From positions 41,134-105,133 of the forward strand of contig JAEZWM010000033.1 in NCBI GenBank assembly GCA_023443025.1: a stretch of 64,000 nt of DNA, written 5' to 3'. Shown here piece after piece: positions 8,030 through 16,442 of this stretch; the stretch's first letter is position 1, and every line of letters begins with the position of its first letter. The DNA is from Bacillota bacterium (GTDB taxonomy: Bacteria; Bacillota; Clostridia; Tissierellales; Peptoniphilaceae). Below the pieces are notes generated by a model, which saw only the letters and a list, made by a program, of their open reading frames with translations, did no database searches and had not been told where the DNA came from. The translations under genes were made by a program, and so were the position numbers.

Positions 8030-8777
8030 GTGGCTTCACCTCCGGTGTGTTGACCTGCATTTGGTTCCCTGACATTATAAAGTTTGCCGGTCCGTCTAGC
8101 TTTTTCTCTAACATTCTTAAAATCCTTGTAACTGTAAATGTCATAAATAGATATATAATCATAGTGATTAAGAAACTTTCAAAATATCTGAAGTTTGCAC
8201 CTGCAATTGATCTCGTTTGAAAAAATAATTCAGTGACCTGTATTACATTTAACACCGAAGTATCTTTAATATTAATAACAAACTCGTTTCCTGTAGCAGG
8301 TAAAATATTTCTTAAAACTTGAGGCAATATAACATAGAACATTCCTTGTAAGTGAGACATCCCTATGGCATCAAAAGCCTCAAATTGACCCTTATCTATT
8401 GATATTATTCCACCTCTCACAATCTCGGACATATATGCCCCGGTATTTACTGAAACAATTATTAATGAAGAAGGAATCGGCGGGATATCTATTCCTGCTA
8501 TTATCGGCAGTCCATAAAAAAACACCATTGCTTGAACCATCATTGGCGTTCCCCTAATTACTTCTACATATATATCAAATATTATCTTAACAATTTTTAA
8601 TAGTACTCTATTTACTGTAGTTTTAGGCGTAGGAATAGTTTTGATAACTCCAACTACAAACCCGATCATAGTACCAATAATAGTAGATATTATTGATATA
8701 TAGAGAGTGACCCATGCTCCTCTCAGAAACATGGGCCAATTTTTTATAGCAATATCTCTTACTGCTTCAAAACTCAT
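8016..8777 (-). CDS. Polar amino-acid ABC transporter permease (HisM/GlnP type)
   Basis: A 253-residue inner-membrane permease with about five hydrophobic helices, starting with one at residues 20-45. It carries the family EAA loop (EAFDAIGMSHLQGMFYVILPQ, residues about 150-170) that docks on the ATPase. A single permease gene implies a homodimeric channel. It lies 13 bases downstream of the binding-protein gene and overlaps the ATPase gene, so the three genes form one operon. Confidence 0.92.
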   Translation of the reverse strand: MSFEAVRDIAIKNWPMFLRGAWVTLYISIISTIIGTMIGFVVGVIKTIPTPKTTVNRVLLKIVKIIFDIYVEVIRGTPMMVQAMVFFYGLPIIAGIDIPPIPSSLIIVSVNTGAYMSEIVRGGIISIDKGQFEAFDAIGMSHLQGMFYVILPQVLRNILPATGNEFVINIKDTSVLNVIQVTELFFQTRSIAGANFRYFESFLITMIIYLFMTFTVTRILRMLEKKLDGPANFIMSGNQMQVNTPEVKPLERQ

Positions 8778-8790
8778 TAATTACCCTCCA

Positions 8791-9684
8791 TTAGTTCATT
8801 GCAGGTTGATTTTTAATTGCATTGTCCATAATTTCAGATCTTTGTTCTTCTGAAATGCCTGCCAGAATTTCGTTTATTTTCTCTACCAGATCGCTACCCT
8901 TTGCAACCCCAACGGCTATTGAAACCTGCTCTGGATCATCTACAACAAATCCATCGGTTAACTTCTGATATGTGAAGTTTGGATTAGCTTCACTTGCACT
9001 TTTAGCTTCTGGAACTTCAGAAATATAACCATCTATTTTTCCTGCTTCAAGCGCTACTCTCATTGCAGGAAAATCTGCCATTGGTTCCATTTTTTGGATA
9101 CCTTTAACCTGATCGATTACATTGTAGTGAATTGTGTTTTGCATAGCTGTGATTTTAGCATCATTAAAATCATTTATGCTGGTTACATTTTCATAAGGAC
9201 CACCTTTTTTAACTACTATTACTAGATCCGAAGTATAATAATGATTAGTAAAATCCATTTGTTCTCTTCTTGTATCTGAAGGTGACATGCCAGCTATTAC
9301 AGCGTCAATTTTTCCTGATAAAATAGATAGTGGAAGTCCATCCCATTCCATCTTTTTAACAACTAGTTCTTTGCCAAGTTCTTTTGCTATGATTTTTGCT
9401 ATCTCGACATCATAACCACCAGCATATTCTTTAAGTCCATCCAATTGAACTGCTCCATTGCTATCATCTACTTGCGTCCAGTTAAACGGAGCATAAGCAG
9501 CTTCCATGCCTACTACAAAAGTATTTTCTGATTTTTCATCTGTTTCCGTTGTTTCAGCTTTTTCAGTTTTTTCGGTTGTTTCTGTAGTATCAGTTTTGGT
9601 CTCTTTTTCTGTATTTTGACCACAACCAACTATCATTAACGAGATAATACTCATAGCTAAGAGTATTTTTATAATCTTTTTCAT
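8791..9684 (-). CDS. Amino-acid ABC transporter substrate-binding lipoprotein
   Basis: A 297-residue periplasmic-binding-protein family 3 lipoprotein. The signal peptide ends in a lipobox with Cys21 (MIVGC). A Thr/Glu/Lys-rich tether follows (about 22-55), then the two-lobed domain beginning FVVGMEAAYAPFNW. The GLKEYAGGYDVEIAKIIAKE and IDAVIAGMSPSDTRREQMDF segments are standard for this family. It captures an amino acid outside the cell for the permease encoded next. It has its own promoter and is the first gene of the operon. The ligand is not predictable by eye. Confidence 0.92.
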   Translation of the reverse strand: MKKIIKILLAMSIISLMIVGCGQNTEKETKTDTTETTEKTEKAETTETDEKSENTFVVGMEAAYAPFNWTQVDDSNGAVQLDGLKEYAGGYDVEIAKIIAKELGKELVVKKMEWDGLPLSILSGKIDAVIAGMSPSDTRREQMDFTNHYYTSDLVIVVKKGGPYENVTSINDFNDAKITAMQNTIHYNVIDQVKGIQKMEPMADFPAMRVALEAGKIDGYISEVPEAKSASEANPNFTYQKLTDGFVVDDPEQVSIAVGVAKGSDLVEKINEILAGISEEQRSEIMDNAIKNQPAMN

Positions 9685-9716
9685 ACTTACCCCTCCATAT
9701 TTTTTAAATATGTTAT

Positions 9717-9745
9717 ATTATACAATAAAATTTTATAAAATACAA
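9717..9745 (-). promoter_or_regulatory. Promoter of the amino-acid ABC operon
   Basis: TTGTAT at 9745-9740, 17-base spacer, TATAAT at 9722-9717 on the minus strand, about 33 bases ahead of the start codon. Confidence 0.6.
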
Positions 9746-9784
9746 AGTTAACAAATGATTAGTCTTAATTATAGTATTAAATGC

Positions 9785-9812
9785 TTGCAATTTAAACTCA
9801 ATATTATACAAT
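9785..9812 (+). promoter_or_regulatory. Promoter of the flavodiiron gene
   Basis: TTGCAA at 9785-9790, 16-base spacer, TACAAT at 9807-9812, about 31 bases ahead of the ATG. Confidence 0.5.
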
Positions 9813-9843
9813 AATGATATAACATATCATAAGGAGGAGCTTT

Positions 9844-11073
9844 ATGGAACTACTTTCCGTTAGAATTAATGATTTTTTACATTATGTAGGCGTTAACGAC
9901 AGAGATACACATTTATTTGAGAATCTATGGCCACTTGAAAATGGCGTCTCATATAACTCATATCTTATAAATGCAGAAAAGACTGCACTTTTAGACACAG
10001 TAAAGGTCAATAAGGTTTCTGATTTCACTGCAAAACTTAAAGAAGCTCTTGACGGTAAACCACTTGATTATCTAGTAATACATCATATGGAACCGGATCA
10101 CTCTGGTGCTATAAACACTATAAGAGAATTATACCCAAATGTTCAGATAGTTGGTAATAAGAGAACTATTCAGTATCTTGAAGAGTTTTACGGTATAGTC
10201 GATAATACTCTTGAAGTTAAAGATGGAGAGACGCTAGATCTTGGAGATAGACAACTACAATTCTTTACTACGCCAATGGTCCACTGGCCAGAGTCAATGG
10301 TAAGCTATGAACCTAAGAGTAAAATTCTATTTTCACAAGATGCTTTTGGTGGTTTTGGCGCACTGGATGGAACCATATTTGACGATGAGATCAATCTTGA
10401 CTTTTATGCTTCAGAGACTAGAAGATACTTCTCTAACATAGTAGGCAAATTTAGTAAACAAGTGCAATCTGCTCTTAAAAAATTATCCGGACTTGAAATC
10501 TCTATGGTATGTCCTGTACATGGCCCTATCTGGAGAACTCATCCTGAAAAAATAATTGAACTTTATGATAAATGGTCAAGATATGAGGTTGAAGAAGGTG
10601 TTGTCATTGTATATGGATCAATGTATGGCAATACCCAAAGAATGGCTGAAATTATTGCCAGAGAACTTGCAGTACAAGGCATTAGCAATATCAAAGTTTT
10701 CGATGTTTCAAAAACTCATGAATCTTATATCTTAAGTGAAATATGGAAATATAAAGGCCTAATTTTAGGAAGCTGTACCTATAACAACTACACATTCCCA
10801 TTGATGACAAAACTTGTAAATATTATTGAAATGAATAAGATTGAAAATCATGTATTAGGTGTATTTGGTTCATATGCGTGGAGTGGCGGCGCCGTTAAAG
10901 CACTAAAAGAATTTGGTGAAAACAGCAAATTTGAATTAATTCCTGAGATTGTCGAAGCAAAATGTGCAGCTTGCGATGATGATGTATATGGTTTAATGCG
11001 TATAGCAAAGACCATGGCACACAAGTTAAAAGAAGATAGACTAAGTGATTTAACAGAATTATTAGACCAATAA
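9844..11073 (+). CDS. Flavodiiron protein (FprA-type oxygen/NO reductase)
   Basis: A 409-residue cytoplasmic flavodiiron protein. The N-terminal metallo-beta-lactamase-like domain (about residues 1-250) has the diiron ligands H81-x-E83-x-D85-H86, then a histidine in MVHWPESM, an aspartate in FSQDAFGG and a histidine in CPVHGPIW. The C-terminal flavodoxin domain (about 255-400) has the FMN loop YGSMYGNTQRMAE. Family members reduce O2 to water or NO to N2O and protect anaerobes. AAGGAGGAGC precedes the ATG. It is monocistronic, with its own promoter and a terminator shared with the convergent L,D-transpeptidase gene. No fused rubredoxin is present, so an external electron donor is expected. Confidence 0.95.
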   Translation: MELLSVRINDFLHYVGVNDRDTHLFENLWPLENGVSYNSYLINAEKTALLDTVKVNKVSDFTAKLKEALDGKPLDYLVIHHMEPDHSGAINTIRELYPNVQIVGNKRTIQYLEEFYGIVDNTLEVKDGETLDLGDRQLQFFTTPMVHWPESMVSYEPKSKILFSQDAFGGFGALDGTIFDDEINLDFYASETRRYFSNIVGKFSKQVQSALKKLSGLEISMVCPVHGPIWRTHPEKIIELYDKWSRYEVEEGVVIVYGSMYGNTQRMAEIIARELAVQGISNIKVFDVSKTHESYILSEIWKYKGLILGSCTYNNYTFPLMTKLVNIIEMNKIENHVLGVFGSYAWSGGAVKALKEFGENSKFELIPEIVEAKCAACDDDVYGLMRIAKTMAHKLKEDRLSDLTELLDQ

Positions 11074-11077
11074 AATA

Positions 11078-11100
11078 AAGCCAGGGATACCCCTGGCTTT
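11078..11100. terminator. Bidirectional terminator
   Basis: Arms AAAGCCAGGG at 11078-11086 and CCCTGGCTTT at 11091-11100 pair around a four-base loop, between two convergent genes. Confidence 0.85.
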
Positions 11101-11123
11101 TATAATACTTTAAATTCATTTAG

Positions 11124-12470
11124 TTAATAGACGACTACAGGTGTGTTAATTTCAACATTATCAAATATAATTTTAGAAGGATCGTATGGAAGATTAATAC
11201 ATCCATAACTACCGCTACCATTATAAATATTTCCGCCAAACTCTGTTCTCCATCTAGAGTTATGGATTCCTACTCCTGCCCAGTTTACCGGCATCCAAAA
11301 ATCTACATAAGATGAATAGTCTGCTGATCCTTCCGGAACAATCCCTACAAGTGATCTATCCTTTTCTCTAGACCATACTTTCCAGACACCCGTTGGAGTA
11401 GCAACACCCCTTGTAGGATCACCAGTTACTATAGCAGTGTTGGTCATAAGTTCGCCGTTTTTATAATACCATAGATGTTGTCTATTTATATCAATTTCAA
11501 TATAGGTATTTCCAATATCATTTTTACCTCTTTGTAATCCTTCATTTAAAAATACAGGCACCATATCTTTAGACTCGCGCTCAGCTAGCACTTTCATTAG
11601 CTCATTGGTTGACTCTTCAACATCCATTTGCCAACCGTAAATTCCACCTTTAACGGTAATGGTACCTATTCCGGTTGCCTCAAACTGTCTTTCAGCATTT
11701 TCACTATATGTGTCATATTCAATGGCCAACTGTCTTAAATATTCATATACCTGTTCCCTAAGAGGTTCATAGCCATCCCCTGTATATTTGAATAAATCAA
11801 GCAGTTTTTCTCCCTCTAGAACTTCTTTGTCTTCACCAAAATCATATGAGATCTTCATAGAAATAATCTTATTAACATCTTCCATCTTTTTGATTATTTC
11901 TTCACTATCTTCGGTTATTTCAGGTTTTACATATTCATCTTCCAATTGAATCGACGTCTCACCCGCTAAAAAACTCTCTAGTACTTTGTTTTTAGCTTGT
12001 TCTAAATTAAGAGTGTCTCCCGGTGAACTAGCTTTTATCTCATATTTACCGTTTACAAATTGTAAACTTGCATTCTCAGGCAGTTTAGTGTCTTTCATTA
12101 GAGCTGAATCACTTATAAAGTCCTCAAGCTGTTGTTCATTATATGCATAATCATATTCGGGATTATAATTATGATTTTGAAATACAGCAATTGGCCAAAT
12201 AAACTGATTCTGGTTTAATCTTTCACCTGATTTTATCGTTTCAGAATATGATATTTGTGGAGCAGTCAGAGTTGTACTTTTATTGTTTCTTCCGTTTATT
12301 TCTAATTTTCTGCTCTGATAATTCCTATCATATGCGGAATCAATTCTAACAAAACTCTTAACTTCTCCTGATACTGTTGTATTTGGATATGTCATTATTG
12401 AGAAAATACCCACACCTATTACATATACTATTAATAGTGCTATAATTAATTTTAAATAGATTTTTTTCAT
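11124..12470 (-). CDS. L,D-transpeptidase (YkuD domain) with N-terminal membrane anchor
   Basis: A 448-residue membrane-anchored peptidoglycan enzyme. One transmembrane helix at about residues 7-28 leads to a long extracellular region containing the four-helix peptidoglycan-binding module usual in these proteins (about 90-310). The C-terminal YkuD catalytic domain (about 315-448) carries the motif H403...SYGC(424)INLP, that is, the catalytic histidine and cysteine. Such enzymes make 3-3 peptide crosslinks or attach proteins to peptidoglycan and resist most beta-lactams. The upstream AT-rich gap to mnmA has no second gene. Confidence 0.92.
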   Translation of the reverse strand: MKKIYLKLIIALLIVYVIGVGIFSIMTYPNTTVSGEVKSFVRIDSAYDRNYQSRKLEINGRNNKSTTLTAPQISYSETIKSGERLNQNQFIWPIAVFQNHNYNPEYDYAYNEQQLEDFISDSALMKDTKLPENASLQFVNGKYEIKASSPGDTLNLEQAKNKVLESFLAGETSIQLEDEYVKPEITEDSEEIIKKMEDVNKIISMKISYDFGEDKEVLEGEKLLDLFKYTGDGYEPLREQVYEYLRQLAIEYDTYSENAERQFEATGIGTITVKGGIYGWQMDVEESTNELMKVLAERESKDMVPVFLNEGLQRGKNDIGNTYIEIDINRQHLWYYKNGELMTNTAIVTGDPTRGVATPTGVWKVWSREKDRSLVGIVPEGSADYSSYVDFWMPVNWAGVGIHNSRWRTEFGGNIYNGSGSYGCINLPYDPSKIIFDNVEINTPVVVY

Positions 12471-12586
12471 AGTAAACCTCCTAAATCTAATCGTATTATA
12501 TATAATAACATAGTTTTAACCTTATTAATACTTATGCCCAGTATTTTCATATTAAATCTTACAACTTATTATACAATAGACTATCC

Positions 12587-12615
12587 TTGTAATTATTTTA
12601 ATCTTTTTATATAAT
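12587..12615 (+). promoter_or_regulatory. Promoter of mnmA
   Basis: TTGTAA at 12587-12592, 17-base spacer, TATAAT at 12610-12615, 27 bases before the start codon. Confidence 0.65.
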
Positions 12616-12642
12616 ACACATAGTTATAAAGAAGGTGAAAAA

Positions 12643-13746
12643 ATGAAAAAAGTTATTTTAGGAATGAGTGGTGGAGTCGACTCATCTGTTGCAGCACTAC
12701 TGCTAAAAGAGCAAGGATACGATGTTATTGGACTCTTTATGAAAAACTGGGACGAAACAGATCCTGACGGAATATGTACAGCTACGGATGACGCTGATGA
12801 TGCAAGAAGAGTAGCTCATCACTTAGGGATTCCTTTTTATACAATTAATTTTGAAAAAGAATATTGGGACACCGTATTTACTTATTTTTTAAATGAGTAT
12901 AAAAGAGGTCGTACTCCTAATCCTGATGTCATGTGTAATCAAGAGATAAAATTTAATGCATTTCTAAAATATGCATTAACTATTGAAGGTGACTACATTG
13001 CTATGGGGCATTATGCAAGGGTGGATCGTGATAAAAAAATCCTTCTTAGAGGAGTAGATCAATCTAAGGACCAGAGTTACTTCCTGTCAAGAATTACTGC
13101 CAATGCGCTTTCTAAGACCATCTTCCCTATTGGAGATATGTTAAAATCCGAGGTAAGAAAGATTGCAGAAGAAAATAATCTTATTACAGCTAAAAAGAAA
13201 GATTCAACCGGAGTATGCTTTATAGGAGAACGAAATTTTAATGAATTTTTAGATAAATATCTATTTACAAAACCTGGAGATATTATCAATGTCGATACTA
13301 TGGCAAAGATCGGCGAACACTCCGGAATTATTCATTATACTAATGGACAAAGAAGAGGACTAGGCATTGGTGGAGTCGGATCCGGTGAACCATGGTTTGT
13401 AGTCGGTAAAAACCTTGAGAAAAACGAAGTATATGTTGCTCAGTCTGAAAGTCATCCTGCAAATTATTCAGTAGCACTATACGCAGATAGTATTCACTGG
13501 ATTTCCGGAAAAAGTCCTAATTCAAAGAATCTGACAGCAAAGTTTAGATATAGACAACCCGATGTTAAAATTGATATGAAATTATTGGATAACGATAGAG
13601 CTTTGCTTGAGTTTGAACCATTTAAAGGAATTACTCCCGGACAGGTTGCAGTAATCTACGACGGTGATACTTGCCTTGGTAGCATGCTTATAGACAAACC
13701 CATCCCACTTGACGCAAAATATAAATTTGCAAATTCTGTTGATTAA
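12643..13746 (+). CDS. mnmA: tRNA-specific 2-thiouridylase MnmA
   Basis: A 367-residue tRNA-modifying enzyme that places the 2-thio group on wobble uridine 34 of Lys, Glu and Gln tRNAs. The ATP PP-loop SGGVDS is at residues 9-14. The two catalytic cysteines are Cys98 (NPDVMC) and Cys192 (GVCFIGERNF). The HYAR segment and the SKDQSYFL tRNA-contact motif are also present. Length is normal. It is monocistronic, with its own promoter and a terminator shared with the next, convergent gene. The sulfur-donating cysteine desulfurase is not in the window. Confidence 0.97.
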   Translation: MKKVILGMSGGVDSSVAALLLKEQGYDVIGLFMKNWDETDPDGICTATDDADDARRVAHHLGIPFYTINFEKEYWDTVFTYFLNEYKRGRTPNPDVMCNQEIKFNAFLKYALTIEGDYIAMGHYARVDRDKKILLRGVDQSKDQSYFLSRITANALSKTIFPIGDMLKSEVRKIAEENNLITAKKKDSTGVCFIGERNFNEFLDKYLFTKPGDIINVDTMAKIGEHSGIIHYTNGQRRGLGIGGVGSGEPWFVVGKNLEKNEVYVAQSESHPANYSVALYADSIHWISGKSPNSKNLTAKFRYRQPDVKIDMKLLDNDRALLEFEPFKGITPGQVAVIYDGDTCLGSMLIDKPIPLDAKYKFANSVD

Positions 13747-13772
13747 AAAAAGCCTCCAATCGAGGCTTTTTT
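13745..13772. terminator. Bidirectional terminator after mnmA
   Basis: GCCTC at 13752-13756 pairs with GAGGC at 13762-13766, extended by six A/T pairs, with a five-base loop. Confidence 0.85.
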
Positions 13773-13819
13773 AGTTGTTTAAATACTTATTTTATAGAGT
13801 ATTATGTTGTATACTTATA

Positions 13820-15538
13820 CTATATTTCTAATTTATCCAGAGTCTCTATTTTATATCCTTTAGCTTTAATCTCATCAATCAGTTTAGGCATAATTTCTAT
13901 ATTGGTATTTGATATTGTATGCAGTAGTATAATAGATCCATCATGTAATTGTTTTAAAATACTATCCAATGCATATGATTGGCTAGGCTGATCGTATATA
14001 TCCCAATCATGATATCCAAAACTCCAAAATACAGGAACATATCCAAGTTCTTGTAGTATAGCCAAATATCTATCTGAATAATCACCATAAGGTGGTCTCA
14101 TGAACTTGCTCATTTTTGCACCGGTCAGGTTTTCATACTTGGTCTCTAGCTGATTATATTCTTCAATTGTGGCGTCAACTGATCTTGCAGCTATTTCCGA
14201 TCCCCTCTCATGTCTCATGGAGTGATTACCTACTAAATGACCTTCAGCCGCCATTCTTTTTACTATTTCCGGACTTTGATTTATATATGCATCGGTTAAA
14301 AAGAAAGTGAACTTTACATCTTTTTGTTTAGCGATATCAAGCAGTTTAGCTGTATTATTATTATATTCATAGCCTTCATCAAAAGTTAGATAAACAGTTT
14401 TAGTACCTGTTTCCGGCGCTTGCCACAATGCCCCAAATTTACTTATTGTACTTTGTCTATAATCCTCTATGGTAGCTTTAGTACCATCGTAGTACGAAAC
14501 CGGATGTCTAAACCACCATTCTGTTCCTGAATTACTAAATTGTCCAAAATAAGAATAATCTATGTTATAATTTCCCGAACTGCCTTTGATATTTATGTTT
14601 TTAGGTTCTCTTAGATTATTGTATTCTTTAAAAATATCATTACTGAGAACACTAGGACCACCAATTAATATTAATTTTTGGTACCCAGTCTTTATAATAT
14701 GCTCTTTTGTTTTATCATCAGCTTTTTTATTATTACTAAGCAGTATTGGATAGTTGTTTTTTGTTGCATAAGAAGAAGCTGTGAAAGCATCAACTAAGTT
14801 CTCTGAATTTACAATTATGGCGGTCTTTGATTCTATCATCCCTGCCAATAGAGCAGCTGTTTCATATCTATTAGAACCGCTGATTCTTTTATCCGCCTTT
14901 ATTTTATTGTATAGATTATTATCTATTTGAAGTTCTCCACCGATTACAGTCTTTTTTAAATTCAGATCACCAACAAAACTCGATGGAGAATTCTTATTAA
15001 TAAGTAAAAGCGGAATATTTGTAGATCTAACTGGACTTGATGCAAGTGCATCAATTTCATTGGTTGCAATCATGACCTCAAAGATTTCAGAATATCTCTT
15101 TAGTTCTTCAAAGATTAGCTCAGAGGTTTCAAACCTATCTTGACCACCAATTCTAACAGTTTCAAGACCCAAATCATTTAATTTATTTTGAACACTCGAA
15201 TTTATTGTTCTCTCTCCGCCTAGAATTATTGCTTTTGTAGCTCTTAATCTTTGAACTTCACTAATCGTCTGTGCCGGTAGATTCCCTGCATCGGTTAATA
15301 ATATTGGAGATTCAATAGCTGCAGCAAGACTGGATGCGGCAAGAGCATCTACATAATTATATCCGTTCGCTATTAGAACCGTACCTGCACTTTCAAATGT
15401 TTTTTTGCTAATATTAACTGCCGTTTCATATCTATTACTTCCGGAAATCCTCTCCATTGGCAAATCGACAGCAGCAAAAGCGAGGCTAGAAGTAAGTATA
15501 CAAATACTCATAAACAATGCTAAAATTCTTTTCTTCAT
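13820..15538 (-). CDS. CWB2-anchored polysaccharide deacetylase, PdaA-like
   Basis: A 572-residue exported protein. It has a signal peptide (residues 1-22) and three CWB2 cell-wall-binding repeats (about 28-315; each has an SGSNRYETA- or GQDRFETS-like start and a GGE/GGP motif). The C-terminus is a NodB-type deacetylase (about 340-572). Motif 1 is TFDEGYE (from residue 385), as in the PdaA branch rather than the usual TFDDGP. Motif 2 is NHSMRH (His439, His443), then RPPYG (Arg481) and a late LLHT. Upstream of motif 1 an EWWF segment resembles PdaA. PdaA makes muramic delta-lactam of spore cortex by N-deacetylating muramic acid. Whether this one has that substrate is inference. Confidence 0.88.
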   Translation of the reverse strand: MKKRILALFMSICILTSSLAFAAVDLPMERISGSNRYETAVNISKKTFESAGTVLIANGYNYVDALAASSLAAAIESPILLTDAGNLPAQTISEVQRLRATKAIILGGERTINSSVQNKLNDLGLETVRIGGQDRFETSELIFEELKRYSEIFEVMIATNEIDALASSPVRSTNIPLLLINKNSPSSFVGDLNLKKTVIGGELQIDNNLYNKIKADKRISGSNRYETAALLAGMIESKTAIIVNSENLVDAFTASSYATKNNYPILLSNNKKADDKTKEHIIKTGYQKLILIGGPSVLSNDIFKEYNNLREPKNINIKGSSGNYNIDYSYFGQFSNSGTEWWFRHPVSYYDGTKATIEDYRQSTISKFGALWQAPETGTKTVYLTFDEGYEYNNNTAKLLDIAKQKDVKFTFFLTDAYINQSPEIVKRMAAEGHLVGNHSMRHERGSEIAARSVDATIEEYNQLETKYENLTGAKMSKFMRPPYGDYSDRYLAILQELGYVPVFWSFGYHDWDIYDQPSQSYALDSILKQLHDGSIILLHTISNTNIEIMPKLIDEIKAKGYKIETLDKLEI

Positions 15539-15599
15539 ACTAACACCACCTTATATTAATCATAACATAATTTATCCATATATCAACAATTATTAGAAT

Positions 15600-15630
15600 A
15601 AAAATAGCAGATTAATATGTTCTAATCTGC
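15600..15630 (-). terminator. Candidate terminator downstream of thiT
   Basis: GCAGATTA at 15607-15614 pairs with TAATCTGC at 15623-15630, followed on the minus strand by TATTTTTATT. It lies in the 188-base gap between thiT and the deacetylase gene. Confidence 0.6.
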
Positions 15631-15658
15631 CGTTTTTATGTCTTTTTCCTTGTATTAA

Positions 15659-15692
15659 ATTATTCTTAGATTGCTAGGGTATCAAGAATAAT
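15659..15692. repeat. Inverted repeat in the thiT 3' region
   Basis: Nine-base arms ATTATTCTT (15659-15667) and AAGAATAAT (15684-15692). No T-run follows, so it is not a standard terminator; it may protect the 3' end of the thiT messenger. Confidence 0.4.
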
Positions 15693-15726
15693 CTAATAGG
15701 TGAATATTAATCCATTGTAGTTCTTT

Positions 15727-16278
15727 CTAATTAATCACAGAAGGTGCAGCTTTTTCTACTGTTGGCCAAATAAAATAAATAAGTATAGAGGTTATTATAA
15801 GCTCAACTAACATATAAGAACCATTATATTGTATTGAGAACAACCATGGATTCATTCCACCGGCAAATTCTTTAAAAAATACAACACCGGAGATGACATG
15901 TGAAATCATCCTTAAAATCATTCCTAATGCACATCCTAAAATTACTAATCTAATACGAGTTTTGCCACCTTTTAATGAACTCCTGACAACTCCAGCGAAA
16001 CCTAATACTCCAAAAGCAATCGGATAGTCTAAGAGCATCTGTATTGGAGATACCATAAATGGATCAATTAGAAACTGTATGATGCCATATAATGTACCCA
16101 CTACAATTCCTTTAATTGCACCCCATCTCATTGCAAATAACATTATCGGCATCATGGACGCAGCTGTTACTGATCCTCCTTGTGGCATCCTGTAGAGGGT
16201 CACTATACTAAGTACCGAGGCAAGTGCAATCATAACTCCGCCTTCAACTATCATTCTTAAATTTGTATTTGTCTTCAT
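15727..16278 (-). CDS. thiT: Thiamine transporter substrate-binding subunit ThiT (ECF transporter S component)
   Basis: A 183-residue integral membrane protein with about six hydrophobic helices and the ThiT-family start LRMIVEGGVMIALASVLS, followed by a MPQGGSVTAASMMPI motif. The C-terminal part includes the NPWLFSIQYNGSYM region that forms part of the thiamine pocket in the family. It binds thiamine with high affinity and works with the shared EcfAA'T energy module, which is not in this window. A TPP riboswitch with a terminator stem lies in its leader, which independently supports the assignment. GGGAGGAAT precedes the ATG. Confidence 0.95.
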   Translation of the reverse strand: MKTNTNLRMIVEGGVMIALASVLSIVTLYRMPQGGSVTAASMMPIMLFAMRWGAIKGIVVGTLYGIIQFLIDPFMVSPIQMLLDYPIAFGVLGFAGVVRSSLKGGKTRIRLVILGCALGMILRMISHVISGVVFFKEFAGGMNPWLFSIQYNGSYMLVELIITSILIYFIWPTVEKAAPSVIN

Positions 16279-16292
16279 CTATTCCTCCCAAT

Positions 16293-16320
16293 AAAAAAAC
16301 CCCTAAAAAAGGGGTCAAAA
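16293..16320 (-). terminator. Riboswitch-controlled terminator in thiT leader
   Basis: ACCCCT at 16299-16304 pairs with AGGGGT at 16310-16315 and is followed on the minus strand by seven T. It sits between the TPP aptamer and the thiT ribosome-binding site, as expected for transcription attenuation. Confidence 0.85.
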
Positions 16321-16323
16321 ATT

Positions 16324-16404
16324 CTAGAAACACTTCCCTACGCCGGCATTACCCGGATCAGGTAAAGGGTTACTTACGTTCTCAGCCTCAAAGGCACCCC
16401 TAGC
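16324..16404 (-). promoter_or_regulatory. TPP riboswitch (THI element)
   Basis: Minus-strand RNA holds the conserved THI-box blocks in order: GGGGTGCC, GGCTGAGA, ACCCTTTACCTGATC and GGGTAATGCCGGCGTAGGGAAG. A CTAG/CTAG pairing closes stem P1. It binds thiamine pyrophosphate and should switch off thiT when the cofactor is abundant. Confidence 0.97.
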
Positions 16405-16442
16405 ATTTATTATATTATCATTAAAACTTATCAAATACAAGT

